Source: Syntrophobacteraceae bacterium
GTDB lineage: Bacteria > Desulfobacterota > Syntrophobacteria > Syntrophobacterales > Syntrophobacteraceae
NCBI GenBank assembly: GCA_003566995.1
Contig: PXBG01000050.1
Coordinates: 1 to 43,775 of the forward strand
Reading direction: 5' to 3'
Length of the DNA: 43,775 bases
This document shows, in pieces, positions 16,489 through 25,631 of this stretch. The position numbers and the translations under genes were made by a program. How positions within the stretch are numbered: the stretch's first letter is position 1; each line of letters begins with the position of its first letter. The notes under the pieces are model-generated. The model saw nothing but the letters and a program-made list of their open reading frames with translations. It was not told the origin of the DNA and made no database searches.

Positions 16489-18327
16489 TCATTTTTTCAA
16501 AGAAATGATCTCCTGAACCTTCCCTTCCATGCCCCGTATGGCCGCGATCCTCTCATCCAGGAAACGGCTCCTGACCCGCACTTCCTCTTCACCGCGCCGG
16601 CGTTCGCTTTTCCCCTTCTCCACCGCCTGGGCCACAGCGTCCACGGTGGCGTCCACCCGCCCGAGAATTTCCCGCTGAAACTGAGCCTTCCCCTTTTCCA
16701 GGCGGTTCACGAAATCGAACCTGATGCGTCCGGCCTGCACGTCGATGGTTTCCACCATATGGCGTTTGCGTTTGTTCAGAATGAAGCGATTGGCGACGCC
16801 AAACATGTAGGCTCTGAATTTGGCAAACCGCTTCATGATGAATCCAGGGAGGACCTGTGTGACGGAGTCGGTGAGCATGTCCAACCCCACCGGCTCCTGT
16901 TTCATCTTGAAGTAGAAGTCGAGGTTCCGGGCCCAGAAAGACTCGGCATGGACAATTTCAAGAGGCACGGCAAAGAGTTCCGAAGAAAACTTCAGCAACT
17001 CGTCAAGAATCCCGTTGATGCGGGCCGCGTAGCCATTGCAGATCTTTTCAAAAGCCTCCGCGATTTTTTCTTCCTCCAATCGCCTCCAGTCAGCAAAAGC
17101 TTTTTCCACCTCGGAAACCACATACCTTTCCAAAGCGTCGTTGAGTTCTTTCAGGGAAAGATTCCTTTGCTCCTCATAGAACGCATCAAACCCCGCTTCC
17201 ATGCTACGGGCCAGGTCATCCTTGAACCGCGCCAGATCCTTGTCGAGCACATCTTTGACAAAGCGCTTCAGTTCCCCATCCAGAAGGATGGCAAAGCTCT
17301 CCCTTTCAGCCAGGATCTGCCGACGGCGGCTTTCAAAGAGCTCCAGCTTGGCTTCCAGCTCTTCCAGCGGTGTTTTCAGGGACTGCTGCTCCAGCTCCAA
17401 CTGAAAGCGTTCCTGTGAAAGGGCCCGCAGAAGACTCCTTCCCGCCGACCCGAGCAGGACCTTTCCCTTTTCATTGACCAGGAAATGGTGCAGCACTTTG
17501 GAGAAATCGGGCAGGCCGCTCCTGCGGAGCAACTCGTCAGAGGCGTCCAGTTTGCCCTGCAAAGCCAGCTTTGCAGACACGGGAAAAAGCCTCACTTCCC
17601 CCTCCATGGCCGCTTCCAGAGCATTTTGGGAAAAAGTGATGGACTCCCTGACTTCATCGCTGGTGAGATGGTCGATCTTGTTCAGAAGAAAGAATATTTT
17701 GTGGGAGTACTCATGAACATCCCTGAGAAAATCAATTTCCCCCTGGCTCACGGGCTGGTCCACAGAAAGCAGAAAAAGAGCCGCATCGCAACGGGGCAAA
17801 TACTGATAGGCGACATCCGTGTTGTGGACGTAAATGGAACCAACTCCGGGAGTGTCGATGAGCCGCACACCCCCCTCCAGGTAAGAGGATGGGTAGGAGA
17901 TGAGAACATCCCTCACATCTTTGACATTTTTGGGGTTGCCAAACTCCGTCACATATTCGGGCAGGGCCTTGAGTTCGATCTCTTTCTGGCTCCCGTCATT
18001 GAAATTCACTCGAACCGTTGTCTCCTCCCCATAGGTCAGCACCGTCACGATGGAGGTGAGAGGAACCACCGCCACGGGCAAAAGATGCTCGCCGATGAGC
18101 GCATTGATGAGGTAGGTCTTTCCCCTCTTGAACTGGCCCACCACCACCAGATTGAAGATGTTGGAGCGAAGTTTTTCCTCGAGTTCTTCACAGATTTCCG
18201 CAGTCCTTCGGGAAAGGCTGGAAGCACCTTCCAAAAGCTCCACAAGCGCCCGCCTGCCGGTGGCAAAGGAATCCCCGGCATGTGTCGGGGCTGAAACGGT
18301 TTTCACTTCAAGTTCCTGATCAGACAC
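16489..18327 (-). CDS. Bacterial dynamin-like GTPase
   Basis: 612 residues from a GTG at 18327 that has GGGAG 7 nt upstream; a TTG at 18351 is the alternative. G1 GQFKRGKT (about residues 64-71), a threonine in PLTSIVT for G2, DTPGVGS (158-164) for G3 and NKID (216-219) for G4 mark a dynamin-family GTPase. The rest is long, mostly helical and charged, with a moderately hydrophobic segment around FSSELFAVPLEIVHAESFW that could form the lipid-binding paddle. Such proteins act on membranes in division, repair or phage defence. Its job here is not clear. It follows coaD by 132 nt in the same direction. Confidence 0.85.
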   Translation of the reverse strand: MSDQELEVKTVSAPTHAGDSFATGRRALVELLEGASSLSRRTAEICEELEEKLRSNIFNLVVVGQFKRGKTYLINALIGEHLLPVAVVPLTSIVTVLTYGEETTVRVNFNDGSQKEIELKALPEYVTEFGNPKNVKDVRDVLISYPSSYLEGGVRLIDTPGVGSIYVHNTDVAYQYLPRCDAALFLLSVDQPVSQGEIDFLRDVHEYSHKIFFLLNKIDHLTSDEVRESITFSQNALEAAMEGEVRLFPVSAKLALQGKLDASDELLRRSGLPDFSKVLHHFLVNEKGKVLLGSAGRSLLRALSQERFQLELEQQSLKTPLEELEAKLELFESRRRQILAERESFAILLDGELKRFVKDVLDKDLARFKDDLARSMEAGFDAFYEEQRNLSLKELNDALERYVVSEVEKAFADWRRLEEEKIAEAFEKICNGYAARINGILDELLKFSSELFAVPLEIVHAESFWARNLDFYFKMKQEPVGLDMLTDSVTQVLPGFIMKRFAKFRAYMFGVANRFILNKRKRHMVETIDVQAGRIRFDFVNRLEKGKAQFQREILGRVDATVDAVAQAVEKGKSERRRGEEEVRVRSRFLDERIAAIRGMEGKVQEIISLKK

Positions 18328-18459
18328 GGGTGAACTCCCTGAAAAAAGCAATCCATGCCGCTTTCAACGGCAAAAAGGCGAATTGCGGACAAATGCTGTC
18401 AGTCCCGACAGTCTCCGTCCCATTTCGCCTCTTTCGGCACGATAATGCCCATCTGTCCC

Positions 18460-18975
18460 TTATGAGCCGGAAACCCGGGCGCACTTCAGCCCCAACCTTT
18501 CCAGCAGGGCTTTTTCAACCACATCCGGAACCAGTCCGTTCACACAGCCCCCCGATGTGGCAACCTCCTTTATGAGGCGCGAACTGATATAAATCCAGCG
18601 CATGCCGGTCATGAGAAAAAAGGTCTCGATGTCAGCGTTCAGTTTCCGGTTCATGAGGGCCATCTGAAATTCGTACTCGAAATCGCTCACGGCCCTGAGC
18701 CCCCGCACAATCCCGTGCGCCTCCACTTTCCGGACGTAATCCACAAGAAGCCCTTTGAAGTAGTCCACTTCCACCCGGTCCTGAAGCGGGTGCCCCTCCA
18801 GAGACTTGCGAATGAGATCCAAACGTTCATCCAACGAAAAAAGAGGATTTTTTCCGGGGTGCACCGCGATGGCAATGACGATTCGATCAAAAATCTTCAA
18901 AGCGCGCTCCATGAGATCCAAATGCCCGTTGGTTATAGGATCAAAAGACCCCGGATAGACCGCCAGTTTGTCCAT
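18460..18975 (-). CDS. coaD: CoaD, phosphopantetheine adenylyltransferase
   Basis: Transfers AMP from ATP to 4'-phosphopantetheine in CoA synthesis. The nucleotidyltransferase motif YPGSFDPITNGHLDLM is at the start, and the second ATP-binding motif ISSRLIKEVA is near the end, with VRGLRAVSDFEYE between. 171 residues is usual. GGAGAGG before the ATG supports the start. It lies 12 nt after rsmD, a common bacterial pairing. Confidence 0.96.
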   Translation of the reverse strand: MDKLAVYPGSFDPITNGHLDLMERALKIFDRIVIAIAVHPGKNPLFSLDERLDLIRKSLEGHPLQDRVEVDYFKGLLVDYVRKVEAHGIVRGLRAVSDFEYEFQMALMNRKLNADIETFFLMTGMRWIYISSRLIKEVATSGGCVNGLVPDVVEKALLERLGLKCARVSGS

Positions 18976-18987
18976 ACCCCTCTCCTT

Positions 18988-19566
18988 TCAGCCTTCACAA
19001 CAACCACATCCGCCGCCACAGGTCTCTCTCACGTACATGGATATGAGCGTGTCACCATATTTGCGCTCTTTCGTGCGCAACCAGCCGTCGAGACGTTCAT
19101 TCATGCCATCCCTCACATGGGTCTCCACCACGGCCAAACCCTCCCCATGGAGCAGACGTTTGAGAAGGACGAGGTTTTTTTCCCCATGCCCTTTTCCATA
19201 GGGAGGGTCTAAAAAAATCACATGAAAAACGTCCCCCGCCGACTGCAGCCGCTTCACGGCATTTTCACAGGACCCCAGGATCACCTGGCTTTGCGCTTCA
19301 GCACGGCAAAGGGAAATGTTTTTTTTGATGAGTTCAACGGCCCCCGGACTCTGGTCCACAAAGACCGCCCTGTGCGCCCCCCGGCTCAGCGCTTCCAGCC
19401 CCAGCGCCCCCGATCCCGCAAAAAGATCCAGAACGTGCGCTCCCGGAACGCGCGTCCCGAGCATGCTGAAAAGGGCTTCCCGCACCTTGTCCGAAGTGGG
19501 GCGTATGTCCAGCCCCCGGGGAGAAAAGAGTTTCCTTCCCCGGAATTTTCCCGCCACAATGCGCAT
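18988..19566 (-). CDS. rsmD: RsmD, 16S rRNA guanine-966 N2-methyltransferase
   Basis: Methylates G966 of 16S rRNA. It begins MRIVAGKFRGRKL, then DIRPTSDKVREALFSML, the SAM-binding VLDLFAGSGALGLEALSRG and the catalytic FLDPPYG. The C-terminus is odd: the last 12 residues hold four cysteines in a Gly-Cys run (CGGGCGCC), which I do not know from typical RsmD proteins. The ATG lies 4 nt after the asd stop, so it is probably read with asd; coaD follows 12 nt later. Confidence 0.93.
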   Translation of the reverse strand: MRIVAGKFRGRKLFSPRGLDIRPTSDKVREALFSMLGTRVPGAHVLDLFAGSGALGLEALSRGAHRAVFVDQSPGAVELIKKNISLCRAEAQSQVILGSCENAVKRLQSAGDVFHVIFLDPPYGKGHGEKNLVLLKRLLHGEGLAVVETHVRDGMNERLDGWLRTKERKYGDTLISMYVRETCGGGCGCCEG

Positions 19567-19570
19567 GGGC

Positions 19571-20590
19571 CTACAAGAGGTTCCGTTGGATCATCTTTTC
19601 CGCGATTTGAACGGCGTTGCTGGCTGCACCCTTGCGAATATTGTCAGCAACGACCCACATGGCCAAACCGTTTTCCACGGAAGGATCCTGGCGGATGCGC
19701 CCCACCAGTGTGTCATCCTTTCCTTCCGCATCCAGCGGCATGGGATATTGAAACTGAAGGGGGTCATCCATGACTTTCACCCCTTCGGCCCGGGAAAGCA
19801 ATTCTCTGGCTTCCTCAGCGGACAGGGGACGCTGCGTCTCCACGTTCACAGACTCGGAATGCCCATGATAGACGGGAACCCTCACGGTCGTGGCGCACAC
19901 GCGAAGGCCGGGGTCAGAGAATATTTTTTGGGTCTCATGGACCATTTTCATCTCTTCTTCCGTGAAACCATTGTCCAGAAAGGCTCCGATGTGGGGCAAA
20001 CAGTTGAAGGCGATCTGGTGGGGGTAGACCTCCCTGGTGGCCGGTTTTCCCTGCAGCACTTCACTGACCTGATGGCGCAGTTCCTCGATGGCCCGCTTGC
20101 CCGTTCCCGACACCGCCTGAAAGGTGGTCACGACAATCCGGCGGATGCCGGCCGCATCATGAATGGGCTTCAATGCGACCACCATCTGAATGGTGGAGCA
20201 GTTGGGGTTGGCAATGATTCCAGGTCCGCCCCTGATGGCATCCCCATTCACTTCGGGGACCACCAGGGGAACATTTGCGTCCATTCGAAATGCGCTGGAG
20301 TTGTCTATGACCACACACCCTGCAGAGACTGCCAGGGGACCGAATTTCTTGCTCACGCCGGACCCTGCGGAAAAAAGAGCCACGTCCACCCCCTTGAAGG
20401 AATCCTCCCTCAATTCTTCCACAGGAATGCTTTTGCCCTTGAAATTCAGAACCTTTCCGAGGGAGCGGGCCGAGGCGAGGAGCCTGATTTCTTTCACAGG
20501 AAAATTCCTCTCTTCGAGAACCTGAATCATCTGGTTCCCCACAGCTCCCGTTGCTCCCACAACCGCTACGTTATATGATTTGGCTCCCAT
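19571..20590 (-). CDS. asd: Aspartate-semialdehyde dehydrogenase
   Basis: Reduces aspartyl phosphate to aspartate semialdehyde, the branch point to lysine/diaminopimelate, methionine and threonine. VAVVGATGAVGNQM is the NADP fold, NPNCSTIQMV holds the catalytic cysteine and PVYHGHSESVN is conserved near the end. 339 residues from the ATG at 20590; the frame stays open upstream to 20686 but that part resembles nothing. GGGAGGT lies about 15 nt before the ATG. It comes after leuB with a 152-nt gap in which I see no terminator. Confidence 0.95.
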   Translation of the reverse strand: MGAKSYNVAVVGATGAVGNQMIQVLEERNFPVKEIRLLASARSLGKVLNFKGKSIPVEELREDSFKGVDVALFSAGSGVSKKFGPLAVSAGCVVIDNSSAFRMDANVPLVVPEVNGDAIRGGPGIIANPNCSTIQMVVALKPIHDAAGIRRIVVTTFQAVSGTGKRAIEELRHQVSEVLQGKPATREVYPHQIAFNCLPHIGAFLDNGFTEEEMKMVHETQKIFSDPGLRVCATTVRVPVYHGHSESVNVETQRPLSAEEARELLSRAEGVKVMDDPLQFQYPMPLDAEGKDDTLVGRIRQDPSVENGLAMWVVADNIRKGAASNAVQIAEKMIQRNLL

Positions 20591-20742
20591 AGTTATAAAC
20601 GTCGGACCTCCCCGATTCGCAACGCCACAGAACAGGAACCTTTGCCCTTTTCTGCGAAACGCTGGTGAATGAGCCCTTGGACCCATGCTTTTCAGTGATG
20701 GAGAAACATGAAAGACGGGGACGGCTCGCCCAACCCCCTGTT

Positions 20743-21816
20743 TCAGTTGCCGGCGATGTGCTCCGCCACGAGGTCTCCCACCTGGGAAGTGGAGTGTCCC
20801 ATGCGCCCCGCAGAGAGGCTTTCAAGGTCTTCGGCCACCACTTTCTTGATGGCCCTCTCCACCCGCCGTCCTGCTCCTTCTTCCCCCAGGGACTCGAGCA
20901 TCATCTGCATGGCCGCCACCGCGGCCAGAGGGTTGATGATGTTTTTTCCCGTGTACTTGGGTGCAGAGCCGCCAATGGGTTCAAACATGGAAACTCCGGA
21001 GGGATTGATGTTGCCTCCTGCGGCGATGCCCATTCCTCCCTGGATCATGGCCCCCAGGTCCGTGATGATGTCACCGAACATATTGTCCGTCACGATCACA
21101 TCAAACCACTCGGGATTTTTGACCATCCACATGCAAGTGGCGTCCACGTGGGCGTAATCGGTGGCGATGTCGGGATACTCTTTGCCAAGCTCGTGAAAAG
21201 TTCTCTCCCACAGGTCAAAGGCATAGGTGAGAACGTTCGTTTTGCCGCAGAGTGTGAGCTTCTTTTTCTTGCCACGCTTGCGGCAAAAGTCGAAGGCAAA
21301 GCGCAGACAGCGCTCCACGCCCATTCGGGTGTTGACCGACTCCTGCACGGCCACCTCGTGAGGCGTTCCCCTGCGAAGGAAGCCGCCGGAACCGGCGTAG
21401 AGCCCTTCCGTGTTTTCCCGCACCACCACAAAATCGATGTCCTCAGGATCCTTGTCCCGCAGGGGAGTTTCCACACCAGGATAAAGGATGACGGGCCGCA
21501 GATTGATGTACTGATCCAGTTGAAACCTCAGTTCCAGGAGCAGGCCCTTTTCGAGAATGCCCGGCTTCACATCGGGGTGGCCAATGGCTCCCAGCAAAAT
21601 GGCGTCATAGCCCCGCAGCTCATCGAGGGTGCCGTCGGGAAGCACTTCACCCGTGCGCAGGTATCTTTCTCCCCCCAGATCAAAATGAGCCAGATTCACC
21701 TTGAAGTTTTCTTTGGAAGACACCACATCCAGCGCCTTCACCGCCTCCCGGACAACTTCCGGCCCCGTGCCGTCACCGGGGATGACCGCTATCTTGTAGG
21801 ACTTGCTTTGTTCCAT
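20743..21816 (-). CDS. leuB: LeuB, 3-isopropylmalate dehydrogenase
   Basis: Oxidatively decarboxylates 3-isopropylmalate in leucine synthesis. 357 residues with IAVIPGDGTGPEVV, LLGAIGHPDVKPG, VVRENTEGLYAG, DNMFGDIITDLGAMIQGG and FEPIGGSAPKYTGK. AGGAG about 9 nt before the ATG supports the start. Transcribed after leuC and leuD; about 160 nt separates it from leuD. Related tartrate or isocitrate dehydrogenases are excluded mainly by context. Confidence 0.94.
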   Translation of the reverse strand: MEQSKSYKIAVIPGDGTGPEVVREAVKALDVVSSKENFKVNLAHFDLGGERYLRTGEVLPDGTLDELRGYDAILLGAIGHPDVKPGILEKGLLLELRFQLDQYINLRPVILYPGVETPLRDKDPEDIDFVVVRENTEGLYAGSGGFLRRGTPHEVAVQESVNTRMGVERCLRFAFDFCRKRGKKKKLTLCGKTNVLTYAFDLWERTFHELGKEYPDIATDYAHVDATCMWMVKNPEWFDVIVTDNMFGDIITDLGAMIQGGMGIAAGGNINPSGVSMFEPIGGSAPKYTGKNIINPLAAVAAMQMMLESLGEEGAGRRVERAIKKVVAEDLESLSAGRMGHSTSQVGDLVAEHIAGN

Positions 21817-21976
21817 ATTCCTTCTCTCCTGCTCGGGTAAGAATTCCTGAAGGCCCCTGGAGGCTCGCCCGTTTCATGAACCGCACCTCAAAAGCACGCT
21901 TTCATGGAAAACGCCTCCGGGCTGCCCGCCACGCCCTGAAAAACTCTTTCGCGTGGATGTAAAAGGCCGCTGCGGG

Positions 21977-22486
21977 CTAGCCCGTCCCTTGCTCTTCCTT
22001 CATTTGCTCCTGAACATAGGCCATGAGCCCTCCTGCCCGCAGAAGCTCCTGCATGAAGGGAGGGACCGCCTGAGCCTGATACTTCTCGTTTCGTGTGTGA
22101 TTGATGATCACTCCCTGGTCCAGATCCACTTCAATTTCGTCCCCTGTGGCCGTGGGCTCGATGGCTTCAGGACATTCCAGTATGGGCAGGCCCATATTGA
22201 ATGCGTTCCGGTAGAAAATTCTCGCAAAACTGTGAGCAATGACGCAGCTCAGCCCCGCTGCCTTGATGGCAATGGGCGCATGCTCCCGGGAAGAACCACA
22301 GCCGAAATTTTTTCCCGCAATGATGACGTCTCCTTCGCTCACCCTGGAGGCGAACTGAGGGTCTGCATCTTCCATGCAGTGCTGAGCGAGAACTTTCGGG
22401 TCCGACGTGTTCAGGTAGCGAGCAGGAATGATGGCGTCCGTGTCCACATCATCCCCGAATTTCCATGCTTTTCCCTTGAATTGCAT
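21977..22486 (-). CDS. leuD: LeuD, isopropylmalate dehydratase small subunit
   Basis: Partner of LeuC that converts 2- to 3-isopropylmalate. 169 residues, the short type found with archaeal-like LeuC. Motifs: [50 protein letters not shown]. The ATG at 22486 has GAGGGA before it; the frame stays open to 22636 but the added part has no family match. A GC-rich partial hairpin lies in the 171-nt gap after leuC. Confidence 0.95.
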   Translation of the reverse strand: MQFKGKAWKFGDDVDTDAIIPARYLNTSDPKVLAQHCMEDADPQFASRVSEGDVIIAGKNFGCGSSREHAPIAIKAAGLSCVIAHSFARIFYRNAFNMGLPILECPEAIEPTATGDEIEVDLDQGVIINHTRNEKYQAQAVPPFMQELLRAGGLMAYVQEQMKEEQGTG

Positions 22487-22657
22487 TTTTTTCCCTCTCT
22501 GATACGAGCCCTGCGGCATCCGCCCCCGGCGTTGAAAAGGAATCAAAAAAGAGCCGGGCCTGTGGGGGCCCTGGGGCTCAAAGCTGACCCCATGGGATTC
22601 CTTGGTGAAAGCCCTCCCTGAATGCGGGAGAGGCATCCCAATGAGACAAAGGAATCT

Positions 22658-23917
22658 TCAGACCTTGTCGGGGTGCACGATGGTTCCTGCCACTGCCGAG
22701 GCAGCCGCCACAGCCGCATTGCTGAGATAGACTTCGCTTTCAGGATGCCCCATGCGGCCGACGAAGTTGCGGTTCGTGGTGGCCACCGCCCTTTCTCCTG
22801 CCGCCAGAATGCCCATGTGTCCCCCCAAACAAGGTCCACAGGTGGGCGTGCTCACAGCCGCCTCCGCCTCCAGGAATATCTCGAAAAGGCCCTCCCGCAT
22901 GGCTTCCCTGTAAATGTGCTGCGTGGCGGGAATGATGAGGCAACGCACCCGGGGATGCACTTTCCGGTTCCTGAGAACTTCCGCCGCCTCCCTCAGGTCA
23001 TCGAGCCTTCCATTGGTGCAGGAGCCGATGACCACCTGGTGAATGGGCACCTCATCCACTTCTGTCACAGGACGAACATTCTCGGGCAGATGCGGCAGGG
23101 CCACCATGGGTTCAAAACCGGAGACATCCCATTCATGAACGGATTCATACTGCGCATGGGGATCGCTGTGAACGAACTCATAGGGGCGGCGGGCCCTCTC
23201 TTTCACATAGGCCTCCGTGATGCTGTCGGGGGCGATGAGTCCCACCTTGGCACCGGCTTCGATGGCCATGTTGGACATGGCGAAACGATGGGACATGGGA
23301 AGGCTCTCTATCACTTCCCCCGTGAATTCCATGGCGCGGTAACGCGCCCCGTCCACCCCAATCTGGCCGATGGTGTGGAGAATGAGGTCCTTGCCCCCCA
23401 CCCATTTGCGCCGCTTTCCACGATAGACGAACTTCATGGTGGGCGGCACCTTGAACCAGATCTTTCCCCGTATCATCACCGCGGCGAGATCTGTGCTTCC
23501 CACTCCCGTTGCAAAGGCTCCCAGGGCCCCATAGGTGCAGGTGTGGCTGTCGGCCCCGATCACCACATCACCGGGAAGCACCAGCCCCAGTTCGGGCAGA
23601 AGTGCATGCTCCACACCCACACGCCCCACTTCGTAGTAGTGCGGCAGCTGATGCTCTTCGGCAAACTCCCGCAGGACCTTGGCCTGCATGGCTGAAGCAA
23701 TGTCTTTGTTGGGGGTGAAGTGATCCGGTATGAGAGCGACTCTTTCCCGGTCAAAAACCCTTTTGGCACCGGCACTTCGAAAGGCTTCTATGGCCAATGG
23801 AGCTGTGATGTCATTGCCAAGAGCGAAGTCCACGCCCACCTCGATCAATTCGTCGGGATGAAGTTCGCCTCTGTCCGCATGTTTTGCAAGAATCTTTTCA
23901 CTGATCGTCATTGCCAT
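22658..23917 (-). CDS. leuC: LeuC, isopropylmalate dehydratase large subunit
   Basis: Iron-sulfur hydro-lyase of leucine synthesis. 419 residues, the shorter homoaconitase-type large subunit. Cluster-binding cysteines are in VIGSCTNGRLDDL and STPTCGPCLGGHMG, with a further one in IGADSHTCTYGALGAFATG. It starts 3 nt after the pssA stop, with AAAGG before the ATG, so it is co-transcribed with the phospholipid genes. No leuA was found between pssA and leuC or elsewhere in the window. Confidence 0.94.
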   Translation of the reverse strand: MAMTISEKILAKHADRGELHPDELIEVGVDFALGNDITAPLAIEAFRSAGAKRVFDRERVALIPDHFTPNKDIASAMQAKVLREFAEEHQLPHYYEVGRVGVEHALLPELGLVLPGDVVIGADSHTCTYGALGAFATGVGSTDLAAVMIRGKIWFKVPPTMKFVYRGKRRKWVGGKDLILHTIGQIGVDGARYRAMEFTGEVIESLPMSHRFAMSNMAIEAGAKVGLIAPDSITEAYVKERARRPYEFVHSDPHAQYESVHEWDVSGFEPMVALPHLPENVRPVTEVDEVPIHQVVIGSCTNGRLDDLREAAEVLRNRKVHPRVRCLIIPATQHIYREAMREGLFEIFLEAEAAVSTPTCGPCLGGHMGILAAGERAVATTNRNFVGRMGHPESEVYLSNAAVAAASAVAGTIVHPDKV

Positions 23918-23920
23918 CGT

Positions 23921-24802
23921 CTAACCTTTCCTATCCGTATCCGTGGTCGGCTTCTCTTCAGAGTCCTCACCCTGCCGCTGAACGGCCGGCTCCTCCTCTC
24001 CGGGCTCCGAGTCTGCTTCCTCCTGCACGGTCCTGGAAGCCCGCCACTTTTCGACAAAGTAACCAATGGGCCCCGACAGGACATAGGCACCATTGAGGAG
24101 AAAAAGCACCACTCCGGGGCGCATGGCCACAACAGTGAGCAGGGCGATCACCCCAAAAAGGACGGGGAAGGGCTTGGCCCTGAGCATTTCAAAATCCTTG
24201 AAACTATGGAAGGGAACGGTGCTCACCATGAGGAACCCCAAAACATAAGTCATGATGAGCAGCGCCATGTTCAAAGGAACGGAGGGAGAGATGCCCATGT
24301 CGTGAATAAAAAGCACTGTGGTGGCGATCATGCCCGCGGCGCCGGGTATGGGCAGGCCCGAGAAGTACCTCTTGCTCGTGGTTTCCACCTGCACATTGAA
24401 ACGGGCCAGGCGCAGGGCTCCACAGGCCAGAAAAAGGAAAGCGGCCAGCCACCCCAGCCTTCCGTAGGGCTGCAGGGCCCACAAGTACATGAGCAGCCCC
24501 GGTCCCACACCAAAGGCCACCAGGTCCGCGAGAGAATCGTATTCCACTCCGAAACGGCTCGTTGCGCGGGTCAGGCGTGCCACCTTTCCGTCCAGGATGT
24601 CGAAAACGCCCGAAATGAGGATGGCCACCGCCGCCAGTTCGTATCTGCCGTTGATGGCACTGATGATCCCGAAAAAACCAGTGAAAAGATTGGCAGTGGT
24701 GAAAAGGTTGGGCACAATGTAGGCCCCTAGGGGCACCTCACCCTCGGTGAATCGCCGCCACTTTTTCTTGCGGGAACGCCGCTTCTTCAGGTCAGCCGAC
24801 AT
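23921..24802 (-). CDS. pssA: PssA, CDP-diacylglycerol-serine phosphatidyltransferase
   Basis: Makes phosphatidylserine from CDP-diacylglycerol and serine in the inner membrane. The CDP-alcohol motif is present as DGKVARLTRATSRFGVEYDS followed by LAD, with the required spaced aspartates. About seven hydrophobic segments follow, the last near VVLFLLNGAYVLSGPIGYFV. The N-terminus is very basic and the last 40 residues are acidic and probably disordered. It overlaps the end of psd by 16 nt, so the two steps to phosphatidylethanolamine are coupled. Confidence 0.94.
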   Translation of the reverse strand: MSADLKKRRSRKKKWRRFTEGEVPLGAYIVPNLFTTANLFTGFFGIISAINGRYELAAVAILISGVFDILDGKVARLTRATSRFGVEYDSLADLVAFGVGPGLLMYLWALQPYGRLGWLAAFLFLACGALRLARFNVQVETTSKRYFSGLPIPGAAGMIATTVLFIHDMGISPSVPLNMALLIMTYVLGFLMVSTVPFHSFKDFEMLRAKPFPVLFGVIALLTVVAMRPGVVLFLLNGAYVLSGPIGYFVEKWRASRTVQEEADSEPGEEEPAVQRQGEDSEEKPTTDTDRKG

Positions 24803-25485
24803 AGGGAACTCTCCCCGGCGAAAACACGGTCTCCCATGGACACCAGCACTTCCGCATCAGCAGGCACATAGACATCAAGGCGTGAACCAAAGCGGATCAG
24901 CCCAAAACGTTCTCCCCGGATCACTTGGTCACCCTCCCGTGGCCAGCAGACGATGCGCCGGGCGATGAGCCCCGCCACCTGAGTCACCACCAGATCCTGG
25001 CCCGATTGGGCACGGATCCACACCCAGTTCTGCTCATTCTCCCGGCTGGCCTTGCTCAAACCTGCATTGTGAAACCGCCCCTTCTGATAGTGAAGCCCCT
25101 TCACCACCCCTGAAAAGGGGATGCGATTCACGTGAACGTTGAAAACGGACATGAAAATGCTGATTTTCATTCGTGGTCCTTCCACGAATCGTATGGAATC
25201 CACGGGCTCGATGGCGATGATTTTTCCGTCCGCCGGAGAGACCAGGTGGCTGGCGTCGGCGGTGAGTACTCTTTCGGGATCGCGAAAAAAATGTCCCACC
25301 AGAAGCGTTCCCGCCAGGAGCGGCCACGTGAGAAGGGCATGCCCGTGAATGGCGGCCACGAGAGTCACGAACATGGCCATGATAATGTAGGGAATTCCTT
25401 CCCGGGCAATGGGTATGTGGTCCTGTTTTTTTCTGAAATCATTTCGGCTCAAAGGATTCCCCCGCTCCTTTCCTGATTCCCGCAC
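24787..25485 (-). CDS. psd: Phosphatidylserine decarboxylase, short (PSD-A) type
   Basis: Converts phosphatidylserine to phosphatidylethanolamine at the membrane with a pyruvoyl group made by self-cleavage. The cleavage site is Gly-Ser in IRFGSRLDVYV (200-201 from the start used here). VSPADGKII and FMSVFNVHVNRIPFSG are conserved, and a hydrophobic stretch at about 32-65 should be the anchor. The start is uncertain: GTG at 25485, or a TTG at 25452 with a G-rich sequence upstream. It stands 153 nt after ilvC and overlaps pssA. Confidence 0.92.
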   Translation of the reverse strand: MRESGKERGNPLSRNDFRKKQDHIPIAREGIPYIIMAMFVTLVAAIHGHALLTWPLLAGTLLVGHFFRDPERVLTADASHLVSPADGKIIAIEPVDSIRFVEGPRMKISIFMSVFNVHVNRIPFSGVVKGLHYQKGRFHNAGLSKASRENEQNWVWIRAQSGQDLVVTQVAGLIARRIVCWPREGDQVIRGERFGLIRFGSRLDVYVPADAEVLVSMGDRVFAGESSLCRLT

Positions 25486-25631
25486 ACGAGCGCATCCCTT
25501 TCACGAAAGAGCAACCCGGCCCGCCCGCCATCTCCCCGGACTGGCCACAAGAGGAGCAAGGGGACCGGGAATGGGGGATGCCCGTTCAGTCTAGAGCTGG
25601 CGCAAGGCTCATCACACTGAAACAACAAACG

